A stretch of 5,907 bases of DNA from Acidobacteriaceae bacterium (GCA_019246575.1 JAFAQG010000142.1:1-5907); one strand, 5' to 3'; positions 1 through 5,804 are shown, counted from the stretch's first letter. Translations and numbers: made by a program. The notes: generated by a model not told the origin, from the letters alone.

Positions 1-528
1 TCCGGATGTGTGATCGGCGGCGATGGATTTGGGTACACGTTAGCCGGCGATCGTTACCAGAAGTTTCCACAAATTGGCGGCGTCGAAATCGAAGACGACG
101 TGGAAATCGGCGCGAATTGCTGTATCGATCGCGCGGCGCTCGGCGTCACGCGAATTGGCGAAGGTACGAAACTCGACAACCTGGTACACGTGGCTCACAA
201 CTGCCTGATCGGCAGACATGTCGTTGTCGCGGCACAAACGGGGTTCTCGGGAAGCGTAACGGTCGGAGACTATGCCGTTATCGGTGGACAAGTCGGAGTC
301 GGCGAAAAAGCCAGAATTGACAGCAAAGCCGTCGTAGGTGGAAAGGCCGGCATACTGACGGGCCAGCGAATCACCGCGGGCGAACCAGTATGGGGCATAC
401 CCGCGCGACCGCTGCGCCAGCACTTGAAAGGACTGGCGCAGGTCGCCAGGTTAACTGCGACAAATCAAGAATTACGCGAGTTGAGAAAAAAAGTTGCTGA
501 GCTCGAGAGCGCCCAGCGTAGAGGGTAG
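1..528 (+). CDS. lpxD: UDP-3-O-acylglucosamine N-acyltransferase LpxD, C-terminal half (5' end outside window)
   Basis: LpxD transfers a 3-hydroxyacyl chain from acyl carrier protein to the 2-amino group of UDP-3-O-acyl-glucosamine, an early cytoplasmic step of lipid A synthesis. The frame is open from base 1, so the gene enters from the left; 175 codons remain of a family length near 340. Visible are the GGDGFGY segment (residues 6-12 of the fragment), [12 protein letters not shown] (37-48), and [12 protein letters not shown] (60-71), whose His66 corresponds to the catalytic His of E. coli LpxD. Hexapeptide-repeat spacing of the left-handed beta helix runs to about residue 125, followed by GIPARPLR and a helical, coiled-coil-like tail (about 140-173), as in the family. 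It ends in TAG, 5 bp before the stop of the convergent small gene. An A7 run near the 3' end encodes part of the RKK tail and doubles as the T-tract of a minus-strand terminator. Confidence 0.95.
   Translation, partial: SGCVIGGDGFGYTLAGDRYQKFPQIGGVEIEDDVEIGANCCIDRAALGVTRIGEGTKLDNLVHVAHNCLIGRHVVVAAQTGFSGSVTVGDYAVIGGQVGVGEKARIDSKAVVGGKAGILTGQRITAGEPVWGIPARPLRQHLKGLAQVARLTATNQELRELRKKVAELESAQRRG
486..517 (-). terminator. Probable intrinsic terminator of the HisKA-like mini-gene, embedded in the lpxD 3' end
   Basis: Read on the minus strand, GCTGGGC (517-511) pairs with GCTCAGC (502-496) as a 7-bp stem containing one G·U pair, with an 8-nt loop. Then come AAC and seven T residues (492-486). The stem begins 17 nt after the TAA stop of the minus-strand gene. 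The 3-nt gap between stem and T run is not ideal. On the plus strand the same bases give a run of A, so termination would work only for the minus transcript. The element lies wholly within the coding sequence for the charged helical tail of LpxD. Confidence 0.5.
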
Positions 529-533
529 CCGGG

Positions 534-749
534 TTACGTCATCTCGGACGACCTGGCGAGGATACGATTGGCCTCTTGCACCATGGCTTGAATGTGGCGA
601 ACGTGCCCACAAACTTTTTCGTCGTGCGATACCAGCTCGAGATAGTAAGCAAGGGATTCGATTACGCTCAACGGCTGTCGAAGATCGTGCGCCAGGTCAT
701 CTACGGCGAGAGCCTGCGGTATGGGAATTGAAAGCGTGTTCACATCCAT
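534..749 (-). CDS. Orphan HisKA-like mini-protein (histidine kinase dimerisation/phosphoacceptor domain only)
   Basis: This gene encodes 71 residues (69 if GTG 743 is the start). Residues 17-40 look like a histidine kinase H-box: DDLAHDLRQPLSVIESLAYY has the phosphoacceptor His21, the following acidic residue Asp22 and Pro26 in the usual order. A second amphipathic helix (about 46-66) would complete the HisKA hairpin. There is no HATPase domain, sensor domain or membrane segment, and 5 bp beyond the stop lies lpxD, so it is not simply a truncated kinase with its remainder downstream. An in-frame TGA seven codons upstream of the ATG limits the start. GGAG (753-750) abuts ATG 749 but is 6 nt from GTG 743, so GTG at codon 3 is probably the true start. 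A plausible promoter, leader and terminator frame the gene. It may be a stand-alone phosphotransfer or dimerisation partner, or a regulatory decoy; its role is inferred only from fold resemblance. Confidence 0.7.
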   Translation of the reverse strand: MDVNTLSIPIPQALAVDDLAHDLRQPLSVIESLAYYLELVSHDEKVCGHVRHIQAMVQEANRILARSSEMT

Positions 750-753
750 CTCC
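750..753 (-). promoter_or_regulatory. Shine-Dalgarno of the HisKA-like gene, favouring a GTG start
   Basis: GGAG on the minus strand sits immediately before ATG 749 with no spacer, but 6 nt before GTG 743 (codon 3 of the longest frame). Normal spacing favours the GTG and a 69-residue product. Confidence 0.5.
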
Positions 754-864
754 GTGACAGAGTGCTTTCAGCCCTGCTGCTCAAAGCGTACTCATTCCTG
801 TACTTGTGTAAGCCTCCCTGCTGAGCAGTGCCCAGGAGCAGCAATGATGTTTACTTGTCGTCTG

Positions 865-893
865 ATTGTCACTTTCAGCAGCGCTTTAGTCAA
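865..893 (-). promoter_or_regulatory. Sigma70-like promoter for the HisKA-like gene
   Basis: On the minus strand TTGACT (893-888, five of six matches to TTGACA) is followed after exactly 17 bp by GACAAT (870-865, four of six matches to TATAAT). An A/T-rich stretch just upstream (about 894-915) resembles an UP element. Transcription would start near 858, giving a leader of about 110 nt before the small gene. Confidence 0.5.
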
Positions 894-962
894 CACATTT
901 TAGTTAAAAATCTGCCAGTACTCGCAACGGCGAAGGAATGCGCTAGTTATGGTACGGTGCTG

Positions 963-971
963 TGGTATTCT
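963..971 (+). promoter_or_regulatory. Possible extended -10 promoter of the tRNA-Ala gene
   Basis: TGG followed by TATTCT (966-971) matches the extended -10 pattern TGn-TATAAT at four of the six hexamer bases. It lies 22 bp before the tRNA 5' end, where a -10 would be expected. No convincing -35 hexamer is seen 17 bp upstream. A 6-bp inverted repeat (TGTGGT 961-966 with ACCACA 981-986) overlaps the site. Confidence 0.35.
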
Positions 972-993
972 CGTGGCGTAACCACACTCGCGT

Positions 994-1069
994 GGGCCTG
1001 TGGCGCAGTTGGGAGCGCGCTTCCATGGCATGGAAGAGGTCGAGAGTTCGAATCTCTCCAGGTCCACCA
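994..1069 (+). tRNA. tRNA-Ala (anticodon GGC)
   Basis: This is a complete 76-nt cloverleaf. The acceptor stem GGGCCTG (994-1000) pairs with CAGGTCC (1059-1065) and includes the G3·U70 wobble (996 with 1063) that is the main identity element for alanyl-tRNA synthetase. The D stem is GCGC (1003-1006) with GCGC (1015-1018). The anticodon stem is CTTCC/GGAAG with loop ATGGCAT (1025-1031), so the anticodon GGC (1027-1029) reads GCC codons. The T stem is GAGAG/CTCTC with loop TTCGAAT (1047-1053). Discriminator A is at 1066 and CCA is encoded at 1067-1069. It stands alone as far as the window shows and converges on coaA, whose stop is 26 bp away. Confidence 0.97.
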
Positions 1070-1088
1070 ACACAACACTCAGTTGGTG
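1065..1088. other. Inverted repeat between the tRNA-Ala 3' end and the coaA stop
   Basis: CACCAAC (1065-1071) and GTTGGTG (1082-1088) form a perfect 7-bp stem with a 10-nt loop. The left arm includes the discriminator and CCA of the tRNA. Neither strand has a T run after it, so a classical intrinsic terminator is not supported. It could still act as a stem-loop that protects the coaA mRNA end or sits in the tRNA precursor trailer. Confidence 0.3.
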
Positions 1089-1095
1089 CCGGTGC

Positions 1096-2058
1096 TTACA
1101 CTCGCCTGAGTCTGATCCGCTCGACAAGATGATCGCTTCGCTTGTCGAGGATAAGATGCGCGCGTTCCCGCGTTGGCCGAATGTTGTCATGGAGGTTCGG
1201 CAAATTGATTTCGCTCCAGATTTGACGGGCCGTTGCGATGGCTTCGTGCTCGGTCAATGTCGCGTAGCGATGGAAGTACGAGGCTTCGTTTCTGAAAACC
1301 GTATCGCGTAGAGTGAGAAAGCGTTGCACGTACCAGTTCTCGATGGTTTTCTCGTCGGCATCGAGGTAGATCGAAAAATCGAAGAAATCCGACACGAAAA
1401 CCCGTGATGCTCCGTGAGGTCCCGCCGGAGATTGGAGAACATTCAACCCTTCGAGGATGAGGATATCGGGCTGTTCGATGCGCTGTTCCTCGTTGCCGAC
1501 TATGTCATAGGTCAGGTGCGAATACACGGGCGCGCAGACTGTGAGTGCGCCTGCTTTTATCTCGGCCAGAAACAAAAGCAATCGCCGCTGGTCGTAGCTC
1601 TCCGGAAATCCTTTACGCTGCATCAATCCGCGTTGTTCGAGTACCCGGTTCGGATACAAGAATCCGTCGGTGGTTACGAGATCGACGCGGGGATGATCCG
1701 GCCAGCGTGCAAGGCTTGCGCGTAGCACACGCGAGAACGTGCTCTTGCCGACAGCCACGCTGCCGGCGATGCCAATGATGTAGGGAACTCTTCTGGGCGC
1801 GGGTGACCCGATGAACTCGCGCCGGACCTGATACAGATGCTGAATGGCCGCTACGTGCAGGTTCAGCAAGCGCGATAACGGTACGTAGATGTCTTCGACT
1901 TCTCTTAACGAGACCTGCTCATTGATGCCTCGTAAGGATGCAAGTTCGTGCTCGCTTAACAGGAGCGGCGTGTTTGCGCGGAGAGCCCTCCACTCGGATC
2001 GGTCAAAATCAAGGTAGCGGCTGATGAGCGCTGACGCCGTGGGAGTTTCTACGTGCAA
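1096..2058 (-). CDS. coaA: Pantothenate kinase, type I (CoaA)
   Basis: CoaA phosphorylates pantothenate with ATP, the first and usually rate-setting step of coenzyme A synthesis in the cytoplasm. The 320-residue product matches the family length (E. coli 316) and aligns with the E. coli protein as I recall it from end to end. The P-loop is GSVAVGKST (99-107, Lys105). [10 protein letters not shown] (128-137) holds the catalytic Asp131. Also present are KGFPESYD (149-156), PVYSHLTYD (177-185), [12 protein letters not shown] (198-209) and [13 protein letters not shown] (292-304). Arg110 and His181 match the positions of E. coli Arg106 and His177, implicated in feedback inhibition by CoA. The start is TTG, supported by GGAG 5 nt upstream and by similarity beginning near residue 10. 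It is divergently arranged with the exported-protein gene across 34 bp. Confidence in function is very high; only the exact start is less sure. Confidence 0.97.
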   Translation of the reverse strand: MHVETPTASALISRYLDFDRSEWRALRANTPLLLSEHELASLRGINEQVSLREVEDIYVPLSRLLNLHVAAIQHLYQVRREFIGSPAPRRVPYIIGIAGSVAVGKSTFSRVLRASLARWPDHPRVDLVTTDGFLYPNRVLEQRGLMQRKGFPESYDQRRLLLFLAEIKAGALTVCAPVYSHLTYDIVGNEEQRIEQPDILILEGLNVLQSPAGPHGASRVFVSDFFDFSIYLDADEKTIENWYVQRFLTLRDTVFRNEASYFHRYATLTEHEAIATARQIWSEINLPNLHDNIRPTRERAHLILDKRSDHLVERIRLRRV

Positions 2059-2063
2059 TGCTG

Positions 2064-2080
2064 CTCCGGACTGCTACTCC
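2064..2080 (-). promoter_or_regulatory. coaA Shine-Dalgarno within a short imperfect tandem repeat
   Basis: GGAG at 2067-2064 (minus) lies 5 nt before TTG 2058, which supports that non-ATG start. A second GGAG occurs 13 nt further upstream (2080-2077). The two are part of a near-repeat, CGGAGTAGCA and CGGAGCAGCA, with a 13-nt period. Confidence 0.5.
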
Positions 2081-2092
2081 GATTTTTGAATC

Positions 2093-2998
2093 ATGTACTT
2101 CAAGTGTAGATCTGCGCCCATACGCGGCACAGTAACCGCATTCGCGTGTCTCGCGGCATCTATCGTGATCACGTCGATCTGGGAGCAGCCGATAAGTGCG
2201 GCCGATTCATCGCTCGGCATCGTAAACGCCGGCGTCGAACAGTCGGAAGATGGGCCGTTCGTATCGACCAGTACGGTTTTTCTGCCGGGAGATTATCTGT
2301 ATTTCATGTTCCAGATTGCCGGCTTTGAAATCAAAACTGATGAAGCAGCGGACGCGCGGCAGATTTCTCTGACGTATGAAGTCAGTGTCATGGATGCGAA
2401 CGGCGTCGCTCTCGCGCCGTCGAGCTCAGGCGAGATAAAAACGCAGCTCAATCCAGAAGATAAAGACTGGATACCGAAGCGCCGCCTTTCTTTTCTTCTT
2501 CCGTCCTTTGTTGCTGCGGGCGAGTATCACGTGCACGTCGCTGCAAGAGACCTGTTTGCCGGAACGCAAACGGCTAAGGACATCCCATTCCGAATTGGCG
2601 GTGAGGACATTCAGCACTCCGACAGCATTATAATTGAACATTTCCGGTTCCTTCGCGAGGAAAATAGCCGGGAAGCGCTTCAGATCCCTGCTTACCGTCC
2701 AGGAGACACCGTCTACACGGCGTTCGATATTACGGGATACGCTTTCGGTCCGGAGAACCGGTATCACATTGCTTACGGCGTAACCGTGCTTCGGCCAGAC
2801 GGCAAGCCATTCGTTGAGAAGCCCGATGCAGCGGAGATCGACTCGAAAAGCTTCTATCCCGCGCAGTTTGTCCCCGGCACCTTCAACGTGATTTCAGCAC
2901 GGACGAGCACACGCGGTGAGTACGTGATTGTGCTTACAGCGCGCGATCTGATCGCAAATCGGACTTGCGTCACGAAGCAAGCATTCAGCCTGGAGTAA
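2093..2998 (+). CDS. Exported hypothetical protein with two tandem beta-sandwich-like repeats
   Basis: I do not recognise this 301-residue protein. The N-terminus is a signal peptide: basic residues K4, R6 and R11, a hydrophobic stretch at about 13-30, and a likely cut after SAA (35-37); no lipobox is seen. The mature part is an internal duplication. FLPGDYLYFMFQIAGFEI (63-80) matches YRPGDTVYTAFDITGYAF (201-218). ISLTYEVSVMDANGVAL (91-107) matches YHIAYGVTVLRPDGKPF (224-240). GEYHVHVAARDLFA (143-156) matches GEYVIVLTARDLIA (275-288). The offsets are 132-138 residues. Alternating hydrophobic strands and the GEY/ARDL ending suggest two Ig- or fibronectin-like domains in the periplasm or outside the cell. 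ATG 2093 follows TGA-ATC in frame, so no longer start exists, yet no Shine-Dalgarno is visible. It is divergent from coaA (34 bp) and converges on the GT-C gene (15 bp). Possible roles are adhesion or structure, but these are guesses. Confidence 0.85.
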   Translation: MYFKCRSAPIRGTVTAFACLAASIVITSIWEQPISAADSSLGIVNAGVEQSEDGPFVSTSTVFLPGDYLYFMFQIAGFEIKTDEAADARQISLTYEVSVMDANGVALAPSSSGEIKTQLNPEDKDWIPKRRLSFLLPSFVAAGEYHVHVAARDLFAGTQTAKDIPFRIGGEDIQHSDSIIIEHFRFLREENSREALQIPAYRPGDTVYTAFDITGYAFGPENRYHIAYGVTVLRPDGKPFVEKPDAAEIDSKSFYPAQFVPGTFNVISARTSTRGEYVIVLTARDLIANRTCVTKQAFSLE

Positions 2999-3013
2999 CC
3001 GCGGAAGACGTAC

Positions 3014-4444
3014 CTACCTGTTTTGCCGGAAGGTAACGATCTCTCCGCCGCCGACGCGAAGCCGCCTGCTCTCTGCAAAACCCAGCCCGCGGAAATATGT
3101 CTCAGCATCTTGCCGCTGATCGAGCCGAACGAAAGGATGTATCGCGAGCACAACCTTCCCCTGAAAAAATTGGCGGCATTCGCGATATTCGAGCTCAGGG
3201 TGAAATACCAGAAACAGATATCTCGACAGGTGCTCCGAAACGAAGACGACACACGAGTCAGGCGTAACTTCGGTTGCGAGTGCGGAAGCTTCGGCTCGCA
3301 GATCGACGGTTCGGTTTGCGCGCAGATACTGTGCGTCGCTGGCGACACATAATACCGCGAGTGTGGCGGCGACTATGGAAGCCGCGCGCCGAGTGAACGT
3401 CTTGGCGAACGCTACGCTCGCCCACTGTAGCGCTGCGAAGCACAGGAGTATTGCCGCCGGAGTTGCCCCGAGCATGTGACTGATGCGCACAGGCGATCTA
3501 TTGAGCGTGTCGAAGACCACCGTGAGCGCGCCCGTGGTGAGAATGCCGCCGAAAAGGCAAAATAAGGCGATTCTTTTCGCAAACGCAAGCGTGCGGGCGC
3601 GGAAAGATATCCACCCCGCGGTGAGCGCGCCAACAATCATGATTCCCGAAAGCAGGTACGAAAGCGCTCCCGCTGCGGAGAGCTGCGCGAACGCCTGCGT
3701 ATACACGGGGGTCGCGCCACTTGGCGCAAAGAGCCAGTTCGGATCAGCTTGCGGCGTCGCCCAGATGTAGTAAGGCAAGAACAACAAGGGCGGTAGCGCC
3801 GTCGCACTTAGTACATACCAGAGTGCACGGCGTTCATGGGCGCGGTCAACGAAACGAAGCAGGAACAGCACATACCCGATTGTCGGCAGAAACGTGTACG
3901 GCTGACTGTAAATGCACAATGTGAGCAAAGAGCTGTACACGGCGGCAGACGCAATGGTTGGGGTCGACACAAGCCGGAAAAACCATACAGTCCCGAGGAG
4001 GAGAAAAAATAACCCTTGTTCGGCGGGTGTTGCACTCACAGCTGCGACATAGTGGGCTGGAAGAACCGCGAAGACCATGGTTGCTTGTTGCCGATAAATT
4101 TTGGAGATCCGGTCTGCAAGGTGCGAAAAAACGTAGCAAGCTGCGACGGCAAACACAAACGTCAGCATCCTCGCGGACAGCCGTGAGTTGCCGAGCATTG
4201 CGATGACAGGAGCCTGAAAGACATAGTTGAGAGGCGCCGCCCCGGGTGTCCGCGCGACCCACGCGATCAACCCCGTCATTGAACCCTCTCGCGAAGCCTG
4301 AAGCTGCAGAACTTCGTCCACGCGCAACGGCAGCACAGCTGCGCCGGAAATGAGCAGTAGTAAATAGAGGAGAAGGGATTTGACGCGACCGGGCGAACTC
4401 GGCAGAGCCGGCCGCTTTCGGGGTGCCTTTTTTCCGATCAGCAT
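3014..4444 (-). CDS. GT-C-type polytopic membrane glycosyltransferase (ArnT/PMT-like)
   Basis: This 476-residue inner-membrane protein has the layout of GT-C enzymes, which move a sugar from a polyprenyl-phosphate donor to an acceptor on the outer face of the inner membrane. A basic N-terminus (KKAPRKRP) precedes the first membrane helix (22-40). The first external loop begins RVDEVLQL with Asp43-Glu44, the usual place of the catalytic acidic pair, and continues to APLNYVF (70-76), resembling the HPPLYY-type element of the family. About ten further helices follow, roughly at 93-110, 121-137, 144-160, 164-180, 184-198, 208-226, 256-280, 289-311, 324-344 and 352-370. A soluble tail (about 380-476) contains DSCVVFVSEHLSRYLF. 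The ATG lies one base after the aminotransferase TGA, with GGTGAG overlapping that stop, so translational coupling is likely. Donor and acceptor cannot be read from the sequence. Confidence 0.8.
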   Translation of the reverse strand: MLIGKKAPRKRPALPSSPGRVKSLLLYLLLLISGAAVLPLRVDEVLQLQASREGSMTGLIAWVARTPGAAPLNYVFQAPVIAMLGNSRLSARMLTFVFAVAACYVFSHLADRISKIYRQQATMVFAVLPAHYVAAVSATPAEQGLFFLLLGTVWFFRLVSTPTIASAAVYSSLLTLCIYSQPYTFLPTIGYVLFLLRFVDRAHERRALWYVLSATALPPLLFLPYYIWATPQADPNWLFAPSGATPVYTQAFAQLSAAGALSYLLSGIMIVGALTAGWISFRARTLAFAKRIALFCLFGGILTTGALTVVFDTLNRSPVRISHMLGATPAAILLCFAALQWASVAFAKTFTRRAASIVAATLAVLCVASDAQYLRANRTVDLRAEASALATEVTPDSCVVFVSEHLSRYLFLVFHPELEYRECRQFFQGKVVLAIHPFVRLDQRQDAETYFRGLGFAESRRLRVGGGEIVTFRQNR

Positions 4445-4445
4445 C

Positions 4446-5624
4446 TCACCGCGCGTGAAGCGTGAGCTGGCGCAATCGACCCAGAGCGTCTCTGAATATA
4501 TCGGGACGAGTGATGAGGCTGACGATAACGAACGGCTCCGACGCCATATCGTAAAAATAGCCGGGCTGCGCTGCGACTAAGGCCTCCTCAACCAGGCGCG
4601 CGATCCAGTGTTCTTCGGACAATATGTTTGGAAGCTGGATAATCGCCGACCACCCGCCCTCTGTGTGCAGGCAGTGCGCCGGGCTTCGTGACAGAATTTC
4701 GTGAGCAGCTTCGAGGTTCTTCCGCACGCGGCGCTTCAACTTGTCACGGACGGTTGCGCCGATGTCGAACAGGTGGGTCAGCGCTCGTTGTACCGGCGTC
4801 GCGACAGACAGATATGTATCAAGCACGATCTCAAGCCGGCCCCGCGCAAGAGCGACCTGCGACGCGGGCCCGTTCAGAACCATCCAACCGAGTTTCATCT
4901 GCGGCATCCCGGCCGTCTTCGACAACCCGTTTAGAGAGACGGTTAGAGCCGAATCGAACTCTGAAAACGACCAAACGAACCCATGCCGGTCCGCCATAGA
5001 GTAGTCGCTGAAGACTTCGTCGGAAATGATGGGCAACTGCCGCTCACGTGCAAGATCCAGCAAGCGTTCCATTTCGCGGCGTTTCAAAAACGAGCCTGTC
5101 GGATTGTTCGGATTGACAACGACGATCGCGCGGGTGCGCTCCGAGATCCGATCTCTCAGGTGCTCCAGATCGATGAACCAGTTGCCGTCATAGAGTAAAC
5201 GATATGTAACAGTCGCGACCGATTCCAAGGCCGCGAGATATTCGAAAAGCGGATACGACGGAACGGGTACCAGTATTTCATCCCCGGCATCGCAGAACAA
5301 TTTGAAAAGGAGAGAATAGGCCTCGCTCGTGCTCGCAGTAAGCAGAATGCGTCCTTCCGAGACGGCGACGCTCCGCTCGCGATAATATGCAGCGATTGCC
5401 GAGCGGGCTTCGGGCACGCCGCACGGATCGGGCCGGTACGTAAAATCGGAGATGCTGGAGAGGGCGCGCGCGATCTCCGTGTGCGGATAATCCGATAGCA
5501 CTTCGGTTGGATTCGAAACTGTGAGGTCGAGCAGGGGAAATCCTGCTGCGCGCCGCGCAGCGAGGAGGCCGCTGAATGCATTCGCAGAAGAAGCCCAGGA
5601 CAACCGCTGAGAATACGAGTACAA
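4446..5624 (-). CDS. PLP-dependent class I/II (fold-type I) aminotransferase, substrate unknown
   Basis: The 392-residue product has the family length. LDLTVSNPTE (32-41) starts the fold. LTASTSEAYSLLFK (95-108) is the phosphate-binding turn and PSYPLF (122-127) the ring-stacking region. NPNNPTG (171-177) and SDEVF (201-205) with Asp202 contact the cofactor, and SLNGLSK (230-236) provides the Schiff-base Lys236. Three canonical contacts differ by my alignment to aspartate aminotransferase: the Tyr after DEV is Phe205, the phosphate-binding Arg is Lys244 in MPQMKLGW, and the C-terminal carboxylate-binding Arg is Ile367 (VIVSLIT). An in-frame TGA lies five codons upstream of TTG 5624, which is the first possible start; it has only a weak GAG-type Shine-Dalgarno 7 nt away, and TTG at codon 8 is an alternative. 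It is the first gene of a two-gene operon with the GT-C enzyme. The class is certain, the reaction is not. Confidence 0.92.
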   Translation of the reverse strand: MYSYSQRLSWASSANAFSGLLAARRAAGFPLLDLTVSNPTEVLSDYPHTEIARALSSISDFTYRPDPCGVPEARSAIAAYYRERSVAVSEGRILLTASTSEAYSLLFKLFCDAGDEILVPVPSYPLFEYLAALESVATVTYRLLYDGNWFIDLEHLRDRISERTRAIVVVNPNNPTGSFLKRREMERLLDLARERQLPIISDEVFSDYSMADRHGFVWSFSEFDSALTVSLNGLSKTAGMPQMKLGWMVLNGPASQVALARGRLEIVLDTYLSVATPVQRALTHLFDIGATVRDKLKRRVRKNLEAAHEILSRSPAHCLHTEGGWSAIIQLPNILSEEHWIARLVEEALVAAQPGYFYDMASEPFVIVSLITRPDIFRDALGRLRQLTLHAR

Positions 5625-5679
5625 ACCGCTACTCTGTCATGGTTGTCCCGGGTTCGCAACGATGTTGGGGATATGCGAA

Positions 5680-5750
5680 AAGCGCACAGGCGACTTGTGC
5701 GTTGTGCGCGCTAAAAAGGAAGCGCACAGGCGACTTGTGCCGCTGTGCGC
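5680..5750. repeat. Two-copy 21-nt direct repeat, 40-bp period, each copy within inverted repeats
   Basis: Bases 5680-5700 and 5720-5740 are identical over 21 nt. Each copy can fold on itself: GCACAGG pairs with CTTGTGC around a CGA loop (5684-5700 and 5724-5740), with one G·U on the plus strand. Each copy also begins with GCGCACA (5682-5688, 5722-5728), which is complementary to a TGTGCGC further on (5703-5709, 5744-5750). These alternative stems lie 58-125 bp upstream of the aminotransferase start. The pattern is reminiscent of REP-type palindromic elements. Confidence 0.7.
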
Positions 5751-5768
5751 GTATTCGGAAGAAGAGGT

Positions 5769-5800
5769 TCGGGTGCATGCTTGCCCGAGCATGCACCCGA
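5769..5800. repeat. Perfect 13-bp-stem inverted repeat
   Basis: TCGGGTGCATGCT (5769-5781) and AGCATGCACCCGA (5788-5800) are perfect reverse complements around the 6-nt loop TGCCCG. Only TTT follows on the plus strand and no T run follows on the minus strand, so it is at best a weak intrinsic terminator. It could instead be a cruciform, a protein site or part of a structured RNA. Confidence 0.75.
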
Positions 5801-5804
5801 TTTA

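Noticed and set aside
40..423. 127-codon minus-strand ORF antisense to lpxD
   Set aside because: It lies inside a clearly conserved lpxD coding region and its product has no recognisable features.
721..903. Plus-strand 60-codon ORF between the mini-gene and the tRNA
   Set aside because: It has no Shine-Dalgarno and a Cys/Ser-rich random-looking translation, and it lies over the minus-strand promoter and leader.
1040..1069. tRNA-Ala 3' end as a prophage or integrative element attachment site
   Set aside because: No second copy of the tRNA 3' sequence and no integrase occur in the window, and coaA follows immediately.
2854..3348. 164-codon minus-strand ORF overlapping the ends of the exported-protein and GT-C genes
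   Set aside because: It overlaps the well-supported GT-C gene on the same strand in another frame and the exported gene on the other strand, and has no motif.
3846..4262. 138-codon minus-strand ORF within the GT-C gene
   Set aside because: It is an out-of-frame shadow of the GT-C coding sequence, which carries the membrane helices and the Asp-Glu motif in its own frame.
5156..5659. 167-codon minus-strand ORF overlapping the aminotransferase N-terminal half
   Set aside because: The aminotransferase frame carries the PLP motifs throughout, and this one is a shadow. No frameshift is needed to explain the enzyme.
5680..5740. CRISPR-like repeat-spacer pattern
   Set aside because: There are only two 21-nt copies with a 19-nt gap and no further units or cas genes. 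The internal palindromes fit a REP-like or operator element better.
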